DNA of 64,000 nucleotides from Falsiroseomonas sp051433195 (GCF_051433195.1 NZ_JBHMFT010000013.1:62001-126000), one strand, 5' to 3'; shown: positions 52,096-62,022, numbered from the stretch's first letter. A program made the numbers and translations. Notes: generated from the letters alone by a model not told the origin.

Positions 52096-55000
52096 CTACT
52101 CGGCCGCCTGCACGGCATCCACGCTCGGCTCGAAGGATTCCATCAGGGTCGAGATGGTCACCTCGTCGCCGGCCGGGGCCAGGGCGGCTTCCGCGATCTG
52201 CCGCGCCAGGGCACCCACCGTCAACTCCTCCGTCAGCGCCGCCAGCGCCACCTGCACGCCAAGCCGCTGTTCCAGCCCGCCGCGCAACTCCAGCGCGCCC
52301 AGGCTGTCGAGGCCGAGGCCGGTCACCGCCGCCTCCGCCGGCACGGCATCCGGCGGCAGCCGCAGGATGCGGGCGATCTCCTCCGTCACCAGGCGCAGGA
52401 TCACCGCCTCGGCCTCCGCCCGCGGCAGGTTGGGCAGACGTGCGCGCAGATCCTCGGCCGCGGCGGGGGCCTCGGTGCCGGCCAGCGCCGCCAGCATCGG
52501 CTCCGCCATGATCGGCAGGGCGAGCCGGCCCTCCCCGGTGGACAGCCGCACCAGCAGCGGCGCCGCTTCCCCGGCCGCCAGCAGCGCCGGCAGGGCGGAC
52601 AGCGCGGCCTCCGCGTCCATCCCGGCGACGCCGAGGCGACGGTTCAGCTTCTCCGCCTTCTCGCGGTCATCGGCCAGCATCCCGACATCGGCGATCGGCC
52701 CCCAGGCCACGGCGAGCGCCGGGCGGCCGGCAGCGCGCCGGCGGCGGGCCAGCGCCTCCAGCGCCGCATTGGCGGCGACGTAGTTCGCCTGGCCGGGATT
52801 GCCGAAGGCGGTGGTGGCGGAGCTGAACAGCAGGAACAGCGTCAGCGGATCGCCCGCCGTCAGCCGGTCCAGGTTCTCCGCCGCCTGCAGCTTCGGCGCC
52901 AGCACGCGGCGGAAGCGCGCGGCATCCATCGCCGTGGCGGCGCCGTCATCCAGCACCGCCGCGGCATGCACCACGCCGCCGATCGGCCGCGCTGCGCGGA
53001 TCTTTGCCAAGGTCGCGGCGAGTGCCTCGGCGTCCGTGGCATCGCAGGCGTGGATGGCGGCGCGGGCGCCGAGCGCCGCCAACGCGCGCAGCGCGTCGCT
53101 GTCCCCGGTCCCGCCGTGGCGCCCGACCAGCGCCAGGTGTTTCGCACCTTGGCGCGCCAGCCAGCTTGCTGTGGCCAGGCCGAAGCCCCGGGTGCCACCG
53201 ACCACGACGATCGTCTGGTCCGCGGCCGGCGCCCAGGCGGCCGGTGCGGCCGGGCGTTCGGCCGGCGGGCGGATCACCAGCTTGCCGATATGCGCCGAGG
53301 CCTGGAGCGTGCGGAACGCCGCCTCCACCTCCTCCGGCCCGAACAGCGCATGCGGCAGCGGCCGCAGCGAGCCATCCTGCAACCGGTCCCGCACCTGGCC
53401 CAGCAGCCGCGCCGCCTGGGCCGGCCGGGCGCGCGGCAATTCATCGACATCGACGGCGAAGTAGCTGGCGTTGCGGCGCAGCGTGCGGATCGGCGCGCGG
53501 CGATTTTCCACGTAGTCCCGCTTGCCGAGTTCGACAAAGCGCCCGAACGGCTTCACCAGCCCCATCGAGCGTTCCATCGCCTCCCCGGCCAGGGAGTTCA
53601 GCACCACGTCCACGCCATCCGGCCACGCCGCGCGCAACTGGTCGGCGAAGCCCGGGTCGCGGCTGTCCAGCACCAGTTCGGCGCCGAGCGCGCGCAGGAA
53701 GGCGCGCTTGGCCGGGCTGCCGGCGGTCATCGCGATGCGCGCGCCGAGCCCCTGCGCCACCTGCGCCGCCGCCAGCCCCACCGCGCCGGCGCCGCCATGG
53801 ATCAGCACCGTCTCCCCGGCCTGCAGGTCGGCGCAGGTCTCCAGCGCATGCAGCGCCGTCATGAAGGCGACGGGAATGGTGGCGGCCTCGACCGGGTCCA
53901 GCCCCTCCGGCAGCGCCGCGATCGCCTCGACCCGGGTGATGACGCGGGCCGCGAGCGCACCGGGAGCGAAGCCGAAGACGCGCGTGCCCGGGCGCAGCGC
54001 CACGCCGGCCCCGACCGACTCGACCACGCCGGCGCATTCCATGCCGAGGGTGGGCCCGGCGAAGCCGGCTTCCAGCACTTCCTCCGGCAGCAGCCCCTGC
54101 GCCCACATCAGGTCGCGGAAATTCAGCCCGGCCGCCTCGACGCGCAGCGCGACCTCGCCCGGCCCCGGCCGGCGCTGCGGCGCCGCCTGCCAGGCCAGCG
54201 TCCCAAGCCGTCCGGGCTGGAGGATGCCGAGCGACAGCGGCCCGCCGGGCGGCGGCGTGGCCAGGCCGGGTTGCAGCCGCGGCACCAGCCGCGCATCCGG
54301 GCCGAGCGTCACCTCCGCCTCGCCGCCTGGCGGCGCCTGGTCGAGTTCGGCGGCCAGGCGGCGCGCCGCGGCTTCCGGCGCCAGGCCCGGCGCCAGGTCG
54401 ATGCGGCGTGCGTGCAGCGCCGGCATCTCGTTCGCCAGCACCCGCGCCAGTCCGACCAGCGCCGCGGCTTCCGGCACGTGGCGTCCCTCGGCCGGCTGCT
54501 GCCCGCCCTGGGTCACCAGCACGAAGCCGGCGGTGCCGCTCGCCGCCTCGGCCAGCCGGGTCACGGCGGCCAGCGTCTCGGCCAGCGCCGGTGCCTCGGG
54601 CGCGGCCAGGACTAGCAGGCGGCTGCCGCGCAGGTCTTTCGGTGTGACACCCAGCGGCCCACTGTCCACCTGCGCGCCGCGCCGCAGCAGCCGCGCGGCC
54701 AGCGCCTGGGCCAGCGGGGCGGAGGCGGCATCGTGCAGGATAAGGCTGCGCGGCGGCGCCGGCGGTGCGGCGGCCGGCGGCGGCGGCTGCTCGGCGGCCA
54801 GCAGCAATGCCGGCCAGGGGGCGCAGCCCAGCGGTTCCGCCAATGCCGCCCGGAAGCCCGATTCGGCCAGCCGGCCGAGCCACAGCGCCACATCCGGCAG
54901 CGCCCCGCCGGCCGAGCCGCCCACCGCATCCGGCCCGAGCCCGGTCCACCAGGCCGGGTCCTGGCCGCAGGCGAAGGTCCAGACCCGGCCGGGCAGCGGT

Positions 55001-58000
55001 TCCACCAGCAGCAACGCGCCGCCTTCCGCCAGCGCCGGGCGCAGCGCGGCGGCCAGGGCGGAACCCGCCCTTGCGCGGGCCGCCGGCGCCAAGCCGATGA
55101 CGATGTCCGCAACCAATGGCGGCGGACCGGCCAGGGACATCGCCAGTGGATCCCACACGACGCCGCGGATCTCGCTGCCCGGCGGCATCCCCTGCGGCAG
55201 TTCGGGCAGCGCGACGCGCCCCTCCCCGGCCGCGACATAGACCAGCGCGCGGCCGAGCGGCGCCAGCCGGGCCAGCACGCGCCGCGCCAGCACGCCGCTG
55301 GCGGTGCCGACTTCCAGGATGCGCAGCGGCCGGGTTTCTGGCCAGGCGGCGGCCAGGGCGCCGACGGCCGCCGCCAGCGCCTCCGCCAGCCGGGCGAAAC
55401 CCTCGCCCTGCGCGGGCGGCGGCGCCGGGTCGCGCCGCGTGCCGCGCAGCGCCTCCGGCAGGTGTTCCGCCGCCTCCGCGATCCAGGCGAGGTCGAGTGC
55501 CAGGCCCGGCTGCTCGGCCAGCACCGAACGCCAGATTTCCGCGGCGTCCGGCAGCGCGCTGTCGGGTAGCAGGCGGATGCCGCCCGCACCCCCCTTCGCC
55601 GCCGGCTCCGCCGCACCATCCTCGACCAGCGCGCGGCGCAGGAAGGCCTCGTAGGCAGAGGCCTCGGCGGTTCCGTGCAGGGTGGCGTCGGCGGCATAGA
55701 GACCCTGCGCCGCGGCGGCGACATGCGCCTCCAGCAGCAGCGCGGCTTCCGTCAGGTCGAGCCCGGCGGCCGCGGCGCGCGCGGCCTCCACCGCCGGCGC
55801 CAGGGCCGGCGCGGGCGGCGGGCCCTCCGCCGCCGGGGCCAGCCCGATGCGGTAGGCCCAGTCCAGCGCCGCATCGGCGTTGGGCAGGGCGAAGCGCTGG
55901 AACACCGCATCCTCGATGCGCGCCACCACCTGGCCGAGCGCATCGCGCAGCACGATGCGTGCGGTGGCGGAGCGCACGCCGCGCCGCAGCAGCGTCACCT
56001 CCGCCGCCACGGCCGGCGCGGCGCCGGGCTGCGCCACCAGCCGTCCGAAGCGCACCGGCACGAGGCCCGTGCCGGGCGGCGGCGGGCTGTCGGCCAGCAG
56101 GCCGAACAGCCCCTGCATGGCGCCGTCCAGCCGCGAGGGGTGCAGCAGGAAACCGGCATCCGGCGGTGCGCTGTCCGGCAGCACCAAGCGGACGCGAAGC
56201 TGCCCGGCCACGGCGGTCGGGGCGACATGCTCCACCGCGGCGAAGGCCGGGCCATAGGTCAGGCCGAGCCCTGCGGCGACAGCGCGCAGCGCCGCACCCT
56301 CCATCGGCCGCACCCGGGCGGCATGGCCCGGAACAGCCTCCGGCGGCGGCAGCGCGGCGGCCGTCGCGGCGCGCAACTCGCCTTCCGCATGCAGCGCCCA
56401 GGCTTCCTCGGACAGCCGGCGGCGCCCCTCGATGCGGAACAGGCCGGAGGCCGCCTCCAGCGTGCAGCGGAACTCCCGCGCCCGGCCCTGCTCCAGCGTC
56501 GCGGCGCGCAGGATGCGGAACTCCGCCACCTCCAGCACCGCGGCCTCCGGGAAACGGGTGCGGGCCGCGGCGAGCGCCATGTCCAGCATGGCGGCGGCCG
56601 GCAGTACCGCATCCGGGCCAAGCCGGTGGTCGGCCAGCCAGGGCATCTCCTCGGTGTCCAGCGACCGCGACCACACCCCCGGCTCCCGCCGGAAGCCGAG
56701 CAGCGGGTGGTCCTGCACCGGATCGACCAGGCGCACCGCCTCCACCGTCCCGGCATACCAGGCGGGCTTGCGGTCGAAGGGCGTCAGCGGCAGCCGAAGC
56801 GCCGTAGGTCCGGCGAAGGCCGGGCCACCGCGCGGGTCGGCGCCGGCGGCGAAGGCGCGGTCGGCGATTCCGGGGAACGGGTCGGCCTCCTCCGCATCGC
56901 GCCGGCTGAGGCTGACCAGGTTCGCCGCATCGACCGAAGCCGCCCGCGCCGTCTCCCGCAGGTAGGATTGCAGCACCGGGTGCGGGCCAATTTCCAGGAA
57001 CAGCCGCGCGCCCTGCGCGATCGCCGTCCGCACCGCCGGCTCGAACCGCACCGGCTGGCGTAGGTTGCGCCACCAGTAGACCGGGCCGGCCGCCTCCGCC
57101 GCCAGCAGTTCCCCGGTCACGGTCGAGACCATCGGCAGGCAGCCGGGCTGCGCCGCCAGCCCCAGCAGGTCCGAGAGAAGACCCTCACGCACGCCATCCA
57201 TGGCGGCGCTGTGGAAGGCGAAATCGAGGTCCAGCGCCTTGCAGGCGAGGCGCCGCGCCTCCGCCGCCACCTGCACCTGTTCCAGCGCCGTGGAGGAACC
57301 AGCCAGCGTCACCGCGGCCGGGCCATTGAGCGCGGCGATCTCCACCTGCGCGGCGAGGCCCAGCTCGGCCAGCAGCGCCGCCGCCTCCGCCGCCGTGGCG
57401 TTCAACGCCGCCATGCGGCCCTGGCCCCGCGTCCGCTGCTGCTGGCGGGACCGTGCGACGACCAGCCGCGCGGCGGCGGGCAGGTCGAGCAGCCCGGCGG
57501 CATGGGCGGCCGCGACCTCCCCCACCGAATGGCCCAGCACGATGTCCGGCCGCAGCCCCTCCGCCGCCAGCGCCCGCAGGCTGGCGACCTGGATGGCGAA
57601 CAGCAGCGGCTGCGCCACGTCGGTATCGGCCAGCGCCGCCTCGGTCACGCCCGCGCGCAGCCGCGCCAGCGGCGACCAGGCGAGCAGCGGCGCCAGTGCC
57701 GCATCCACCGCGCGCATCCCGGCGCGGAACGGCGCGGACTGCGCCAGCGCGGCGCGCGCCATGCCGGCATGCTGCGCGCCATTGCCGCTGAAGACGAAGC
57801 ACAACCCGCCGGTGGCCGTGGCGATGCCATCCGTCGCGCCCTCCGGCCGGTCGCCGGGGCGGCGCCAGGCGGCGATCCGCGCGGCCAGCGCCGCGCCATC
57901 CGGCGCCCGCAGCGCCAGCCGGTGCGGGTGCAGGTCGCGCTGCCGGGCGGCGCCGCGCGCCAGCGCCGCGACCTCCCCGGGCCCCGCCGCCGCCAATCGC

Positions 58001-59412
58001 CTCTCCCACTGCGCCGCCAGCGCCGACAGCGCGGCGGCGGAGTGGGCCGAGATCAGCAGCGGCGGCATCGGCCCGGGCTTCGCCGGCCGCGCCACCCGCA
58101 GCGGCGCCGGGCCGAGCAGGACGGAGGCGTTGGTGCCGCCGAAGCCGAAGGAGTTCACCCCCACCACCGGCTCGGCGATCTCCGCCATCGGCTCCAGCGC
58201 CGCCGGCACGCGGATGTTCAGCGCGTCGAAATCGATGTTCGGGTTGTGCCGGCCCTGGTGCAGCGTGGCCGGCACCTGCCGCCTCTCCAGCACCAGCAGT
58301 GCCTTCAGCAGCCCGGCGACGCCGGAGGCCGGCTCCAGGTGGCCGATATTGGACTTGATGGAGCCGACCGGCAGCGGCGCCGCGCGGCCGGCCGCCGCCT
58401 GCCCGATCGCCCAGGCCTCGACCGGGTCGCCCGCCTGGGTGCCGGTGCCATGCGCCTCGAAATAGGCCAGCCGGTCCGGCGTGACGCCGGCATCCGCCAT
58501 CACCTGGCGGATCAGCCTGGCCTGGCTGTCGCGGTTCGGCAGCGAAAGCCCGATGCTGTGCCCGACGGCGGAGACGCCGCTGGCCAGGATCACGCCGCGG
58601 ATCGCATCCCTCGCCGCCAACGCCGCGTCCAGCGGCTTGAGCAGCAGCGCGGCGGCGCCTTCCGCCCGCACATAGCCATCTGCCTCCGCCGCGAAGGCGC
58701 GGCAGCGCCCGGTGGGGGACAGCATCCCGGCGCGGGAGAAGCCGACGAAGGAGAACGGCGAGAGCAGCATCTGCACCCCCGCCACCACCGCCGCCTCCAG
58801 CCGCCCCTCCGCCAGCGCCCGGCAGGCGGCGTGCAGGGCCACGAGCGAGGAGGCGCAGGCGGTATCGATGGTCTCCGCCGGGCCGCGCAGGTCGAACACG
58901 TTGGTCAGCCGGTTGGCCAGGATCGACAGCGCGTTGCCGGTCATGAAGTAGCGGTCGGCGGCGCTGTGGTCGAACAGCTGCAGGTCGCCATAGTCGGTCG
59001 AGGAACCACCGACGAAGACGCCGACCTCGCGCCCCGCAAGCGCCGAGGCGGGGCAGCCGGCATCCTCGAAGGCCTGCGCGGTGACTTCCAGCAGCACGCG
59101 CTGCTGCGGGTCCATCTCCGCCGCCTCGCGCGGGGAGATCCCGAAGGCCGCCGCATCGAAGGCCCGCGCATCGCCGATGCTGCCGGCGGCGAAGGTGTAG
59201 CTGCGGCCGGGCTCGCCGCGTCGCGGGTGCAGGAAGGCCGCCTGGTTGAAGCGGTCCGCCGGCAGCGTTGAAACCGCGTCGGTGCCAGCCTCCAGCAGAG
59301 ACCACAGCGCATCCGGGTCCGCGGCTCCGGGCAACCGGCAGCCCATGCCGAGGATGGCGATGGGCGTGGCGGGGCGATCCGGGGCCGCCCGGGAGGAGCG
59401 GGCGGATCTCAT
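52096..59412 (-). CDS. Highly reducing type I polyketide/fatty-acid synthase, single module
   Basis: A 2438-residue megasynthase. KS about 15-435 with DTACASS (Cys near 186), EAHGTGTQAGDP and SNIGHLEPASG. AT about 540-840 with GHSVGE (Ser near 630) and FAFHS, favouring malonyl-CoA. DH about 900-1160 with DHRLGPDAVLP (His near 928) and HPSRLDGAMQ (Asp near 1095). A methyltransferase-like stretch near 1366 (ILEVGTASGV) is degenerate. ER near 1730-2040 with HGGAGAVGLAAAQVA, KR near 2065-2260 with VVGGTRGFGLATA and ANYVAANA (Tyr near 2212), and ACP with GLGLDSLGALEL (Ser near 2369). No thioesterase is present. Start ATG 59412. A saturated acyl-ACP is the expected product. The context resembles WcbR. 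Confidence 0.95.
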   Translation of the reverse strand: MRSARSSRAAPDRPATPIAILGMGCRLPGAADPDALWSLLEAGTDAVSTLPADRFNQAAFLHPRRGEPGRSYTFAAGSIGDARAFDAAAFGISPREAAEMDPQQRVLLEVTAQAFEDAGCPASALAGREVGVFVGGSSTDYGDLQLFDHSAADRYFMTGNALSILANRLTNVFDLRGPAETIDTACASSLVALHAACRALAEGRLEAAVVAGVQMLLSPFSFVGFSRAGMLSPTGRCRAFAAEADGYVRAEGAAALLLKPLDAALAARDAIRGVILASGVSAVGHSIGLSLPNRDSQARLIRQVMADAGVTPDRLAYFEAHGTGTQAGDPVEAWAIGQAAAGRAAPLPVGSIKSNIGHLEPASGVAGLLKALLVLERRQVPATLHQGRHNPNIDFDALNIRVPAALEPMAEIAEPVVGVNSFGFGGTNASVLLGPAPLRVARPAKPGPMPPLLISAHSAAALSALAAQWERRLAAAGPGEVAALARGAARQRDLHPHRLALRAPDGAALAARIAAWRRPGDRPEGATDGIATATGGLCFVFSGNGAQHAGMARAALAQSAPFRAGMRAVDAALAPLLAWSPLARLRAGVTEAALADTDVAQPLLFAIQVASLRALAAEGLRPDIVLGHSVGEVAAAHAAGLLDLPAAARLVVARSRQQQRTRGQGRMAALNATAAEAAALLAELGLAAQVEIAALNGPAAVTLAGSSTALEQVQVAAEARRLACKALDLDFAFHSAAMDGVREGLLSDLLGLAAQPGCLPMVSTVTGELLAAEAAGPVYWWRNLRQPVRFEPAVRTAIAQGARLFLEIGPHPVLQSYLRETARAASVDAANLVSLSRRDAEEADPFPGIADRAFAAGADPRGGPAFAGPTALRLPLTPFDRKPAWYAGTVEAVRLVDPVQDHPLLGFRREPGVWSRSLDTEEMPWLADHRLGPDAVLPAAAMLDMALAAARTRFPEAAVLEVAEFRILRAATLEQGRAREFRCTLEAASGLFRIEGRRRLSEEAWALHAEGELRAATAAALPPPEAVPGHAARVRPMEGAALRAVAAGLGLTYGPAFAAVEHVAPTAVAGQLRVRLVLPDSAPPDAGFLLHPSRLDGAMQGLFGLLADSPPPPGTGLVPVRFGRLVAQPGAAPAVAAEVTLLRRGVRSATARIVLRDALGQVVARIEDAVFQRFALPNADAALDWAYRIGLAPAAEGPPPAPALAPAVEAARAAAAGLDLTEAALLLEAHVAAAAQGLYAADATLHGTAEASAYEAFLRRALVEDGAAEPAAKGGAGGIRLLPDSALPDAAEIWRSVLAEQPGLALDLAWIAEAAEHLPEALRGTRRDPAPPPAQGEGFARLAEALAAAVGALAAAWPETRPLRILEVGTASGVLARRVLARLAPLGRALVYVAAGEGRVALPELPQGMPPGSEIRGVVWDPLAMSLAGPPPLVADIVIGLAPAARARAGSALAAALRPALAEGGALLLVEPLPGRVWTFACGQDPAWWTGLGPDAVGGSAGGALPDVALWLGRLAESGFRAALAEPLGCAPWPALLLAAEQPPPPAAAPPAPPRSLILHDAASAPLAQALAARLLRRGAQVDSGPLGVTPKDLRGSRLLVLAAPEAPALAETLAAVTRLAEAASGTAGFVLVTQGGQQPAEGRHVPEAAALVGLARVLANEMPALHARRIDLAPGLAPEAAARRLAAELDQAPPGGEAEVTLGPDARLVPRLQPGLATPPPGGPLSLGILQPGRLGTLAWQAAPQRRPGPGEVALRVEAAGLNFRDLMWAQGLLPEEVLEAGFAGPTLGMECAGVVESVGAGVALRPGTRVFGFAPGALAARVITRVEAIAALPEGLDPVEAATIPVAFMTALHALETCADLQAGETVLIHGGAGAVGLAAAQVAQGLGARIAMTAGSPAKRAFLRALGAELVLDSRDPGFADQLRAAWPDGVDVVLNSLAGEAMERSMGLVKPFGRFVELGKRDYVENRRAPIRTLRRNASYFAVDVDELPRARPAQAARLLGQVRDRLQDGSLRPLPHALFGPEEVEAAFRTLQASAHIGKLVIRPPAERPAAPAAWAPAADQTIVVVGGTRGFGLATASWLARQGAKHLALVGRHGGTGDSDALRALAALGARAAIHACDATDAEALAATLAKIRAARPIGGVVHAAAVLDDGAATAMDAARFRRVLAPKLQAAENLDRLTAGDPLTLFLLFSSATTAFGNPGQANYVAANAALEALARRRRAAGRPALAVAWGPIADVGMLADDREKAEKLNRRLGVAGMDAEAALSALPALLAAGEAAPLLVRLSTGEGRLALPIMAEPMLAALAGTEAPAAAEDLRARLPNLPRAEAEAVILRLVTEEIARILRLPPDAVPAEAAVTGLGLDSLGALELRGGLEQRLGVQVALAALTEELTVGALARQIAEAALAPAGDEVTISTLMESFEPSVDAVQAAE

Positions 59413-59439
59413 CGCAGGGTCAGCCTCGAAGCCGGGGGT

Positions 59440-60708
59440 TCATGGCACGCCCTCGTCGCGGCGGCCGAGGCTGGGTACCGCCATCTGGCGCTGCGGCGCG
59501 GCAACATCACGCGGCTCCGCCGGGCGGTGCAGCAGGTTGTGGAACAGCCGGTCGACCTCGAGGAAGTGGTCCTCCCAGCTGGGCGGCCGCCAGTTCGTCA
59601 TCCGGCCCAGCTGGGCGCGGCGGCTGGCGCTGTCCGGGCGGGCGTAGTCGAGCACGGCGGCGCGCCACGCCATGCCGTCCAGCGGATCCAGGTAGTCCGG
59701 CACCTGCCGCCCCACCTCGCGCAGCGCCGGCAGGTCGGAGGACAGCGCCGGCACGCCGAGCGCCAGCGCTTCCGCCAGCGGCAGGCCAAATCCCTCGGCG
59801 AAGGACGGAAACAGCAGGGCGCGGGCGCCACGCAGCAGGGACGCCACCTCGCGGTCCGGCAGCGAACCCGATTCCCGCACCAGGCCATCCAGGGCGGAAC
59901 ACCGCTCCAGCATGTCGAGGATGTTCTCGTTCTCCCACCCGCGGCGTCCGACGACGACCAGGCGCGGCGCGGCGCCGCCCAGGGTGTTGGCGAATTGCCG
60001 CCACAGGTTCAGCAGCAGCAGGTGGTTCTTGCGCGGCTCGATGGTGCCGAGTGCCACGAAATAGGGCCGCAGCGCCACCGGCGGCGCGTCGACGGAAGGC
60101 GGCGACACGCCAAGCGGCGCGACCGAGATCAGCGGCCGGTCCTGCCGCGCCGCCAGCCAGGGTGCCAGTTCCACCGCCGTGGCCGCGGAATTGACGATGA
60201 TGGCGTCCGCCAGGGCGGCCGTGGTGATGATGCGGCGCTTGTGCGTCTCGGCCTGGCCGGCGCGGGCGAATTCGGGATGCACAAGGGGGATCAGGTCGTG
60301 GATCAGCGGCACGAAGTGGCAGCCGTTGCGCCGCATGCCGGCAATACGGCCGGGCCGTTCCAGGGCCCGGTGCGACACCAGCAGGAACGCCTTGGGGCCG
60401 GGCCGGCGCAGCGCCTCGTTCAGCGCCGCGCGGCCGAAGGGCAGGGAAAGCCGCGCACGCCGGGCGGCCCCACTTGCCAGCCGCGTGCCACTCTCCCAGC
60501 TTTCCTCCAGCGCCACCACCAGCTCCCGCACCAGGGAGGTCGGCAGGGCGGAAAAGCCGAGCAGCGGAACTTCGGCGATGAAGGTGCAGGGCCCGGCCTC
60601 ACCGCTGGCCCAGTGCCGGGCATAGGCCAGTTCAACCCGATCGATTCCCGAAGGCGCCGGCCGGTTGGCCACGGACAGGAGCCTGGAGACATCGAGGAAG
60701 ACCTGCAC
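59440..60708 (-). CDS. Glycosyltransferase family 4 protein, first gene of PKS-capsule operon
   Basis: A 422-residue GT-B transferase. VFLDVSRLLSVANRPAPSGI with GIDRVELAYARHWA opens the N-terminal domain. IHDLIPLVHPEFARAGQAE is in the linker, FVALGTIEPRKNHLLLLNLW marks the second domain, and FPSFAEGFGLPLAEALALG gives the EX7E-type site. The preferred start is GTG 60708, with AGGAGA about ten bases upstream; a TTG at 60717 sits too close to that site. It lies 27 bases upstream of the PKS gene, so it leads the second capsule operon. Confidence 0.88.
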   Translation of the reverse strand: MQVFLDVSRLLSVANRPAPSGIDRVELAYARHWASGEAGPCTFIAEVPLLGFSALPTSLVRELVVALEESWESGTRLASGAARRARLSLPFGRAALNEALRRPGPKAFLLVSHRALERPGRIAGMRRNGCHFVPLIHDLIPLVHPEFARAGQAETHKRRIITTAALADAIIVNSAATAVELAPWLAARQDRPLISVAPLGVSPPSVDAPPVALRPYFVALGTIEPRKNHLLLLNLWRQFANTLGGAAPRLVVVGRRGWENENILDMLERCSALDGLVRESGSLPDREVASLLRGARALLFPSFAEGFGLPLAEALALGVPALSSDLPALREVGRQVPDYLDPLDGMAWRAAVLDYARPDSASRRAQLGRMTNWRPPSWEDHFLEVDRLFHNLLHRPAEPRDVAAPQRQMAVPSLGRRDEGVP

Positions 60709-60922
60709 GCTGAGCAATCTCCTCGCTCCGCCCTGCCGGAAGACTGCCGGTGAGACGACCCAGTTGGATGCACACGGCCTTGTGCGGTGTGCAGCGCAAC
60801 AATGAACAGTATCGCGTGCGCTGATGCCTCACAAGTGTGTGTTGTTTATCGCTCTGGGTCAATCTCTTTTTTTCAACGCAATCCGGAACGAAGTCCGGAT
60901 GCGGGGAGGTTCCAATCGAACC
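60709..60922. promoter_or_regulatory. Upstream region of the PKS-capsule operon and end of the dehydrogenase unit
   Basis: This 214-base gap is A+T-rich compared with its flanks and includes T7 at 60867-60873 (A-run on the minus strand). A perfect ATCCGGA/TCCGGAT hairpin (60881-60900) follows the dehydrogenase stop without a U-tract. On the minus strand TTGACC (60857-60862) is a -35-like hexamer for the PKS operon, but no convincing -10 lies at the right distance. Confidence 0.45.
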
Positions 60923-61942
60923 TCAGCCCTGATCCGGACGTATGACGTTGGTGGTAAGGCCTTCCACCAGCACGTCCCGCATCGTCTCGGCGCTTTTCCG
61001 GCGGATATCGAGCCAGGCTTCCGGCGTGTGGAAGGCGCTGTGCGGCGTGATGACGACGCGGCCGACCAGCCAGGGCTCCCGCGCCCGATAGGCCGCCAGC
61101 AGCGCCGGCACGGGCTCGACCGGCGGCTCCACCGGGATGACGTCGAGTCCGGCGCCGGCGATGCGGCCGGAGCGCAGCCCGGCCTCCAGCGCCGCGATGT
61201 CGAGGCTGGTGCCGCGCGCGGTGTTCACCACCACGGCGCCTTCCGGAAGCCAGGCCAACTCGCGCGCGCCGATCATGCCGCGCGTCTCCCGCGTATCCGG
61301 CGCGTGGATCGACAGCACGTCGGCGCCGCGCATCAACTCCTCCAGCGTCCGGCAGCGGGTGATGCCCAGCGCACGATCGACGCCGTTCGGCAGATGCGGG
61401 TCGTAGAAGCGCACCTTGAAGCCGAAGGCCTTGGCCCGCAGCGCCACCGCCGTGCCGATGCGGCCGAGACCCACGATGCCGAAGCCCTGCACCTCCGCCC
61501 GCCGGATCAGCGCGCTGTCGACGTAGCGCCAGGGTGCGGGCGGATCCGCGCGCTGCAGGTCGTGGTGCAGGAACAGGCCGCGGCGCAGGCCGAGCGCCAG
61601 TGAGATGGCGTGGTCCGCGACTTCCTGCGTGCCGTAGTCCGGCACGTTGCAGACGGTGATGCCGCGCGCGGCGCAGGCGGCGCGGTCCAGGCGGTCGTAG
61701 CCGACCCCCATGCGCACCACCACGCGCAGCTTCGGGAAGCGGGCGATATCGGCCGGGCGCAGCCAGTGGCGGAAGATCAGCAGGCCATCGACCTTGGCGC
61801 AGAGATCATCGGGCAGCGCATCCAGCGACCCGTCATGCGGCGCACCGCCATGGAGGATCTCGACGCCGGGGCCGAACACCTCCTGCTCCAGCAGCGTGTC
61901 CGGGTACATGCCCTCGGGTTCGAGGACGGTCAGTTGCGCCAC
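60923..61942 (-). CDS. D-isomer-specific 2-hydroxyacid dehydrogenase (CtBP/phosphoglycerate dehydrogenase-like)
   Basis: A 339-residue NAD-dependent dehydrogenase. The Rossmann motif FGIVGLGRIGTAVALRAKAF is near 155-175. The catalytic residues Arg in NTARGTSLD, Glu in VEPPVEP and His in TPHSAFHTPEAW are present. The N-terminal catalytic domain has LRVVVRMGVGYDRLD. Similarity is to CtBP-like or hydroxyphenylpyruvate-type reductases; the substrate is not clear. GTG 61942 has GAGGGA ten bases upstream; the longer open frame crosses the rne terminator. It follows rne on the same strand but is a separate unit. Confidence 0.9.
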   Translation of the reverse strand: MAQLTVLEPEGMYPDTLLEQEVFGPGVEILHGGAPHDGSLDALPDDLCAKVDGLLIFRHWLRPADIARFPKLRVVVRMGVGYDRLDRAACAARGITVCNVPDYGTQEVADHAISLALGLRRGLFLHHDLQRADPPAPWRYVDSALIRRAEVQGFGIVGLGRIGTAVALRAKAFGFKVRFYDPHLPNGVDRALGITRCRTLEELMRGADVLSIHAPDTRETRGMIGARELAWLPEGAVVVNTARGTSLDIAALEAGLRSGRIAGAGLDVIPVEPPVEPVPALLAAYRAREPWLVGRVVITPHSAFHTPEAWLDIRRKSAETMRDVLVEGLTTNVIRPDQG

Positions 61943-62022
61943 GGTCTGGTTTTCCCTCTGCACCTGCCGTCCGGGTTGCAGGACGGCGGCGCATCCTTGC
62001 CCTTGACGCAGCGAGGGGGCAA

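Noticed and set aside
53441..59305. Long ORFs (up to 1210 codons) in alternate frames of the PKS gene
   Set aside because: Gly/Arg/Ala-rich shadow translation; the PKS frame contains all catalytic domains without interruption, so there is no frameshift.
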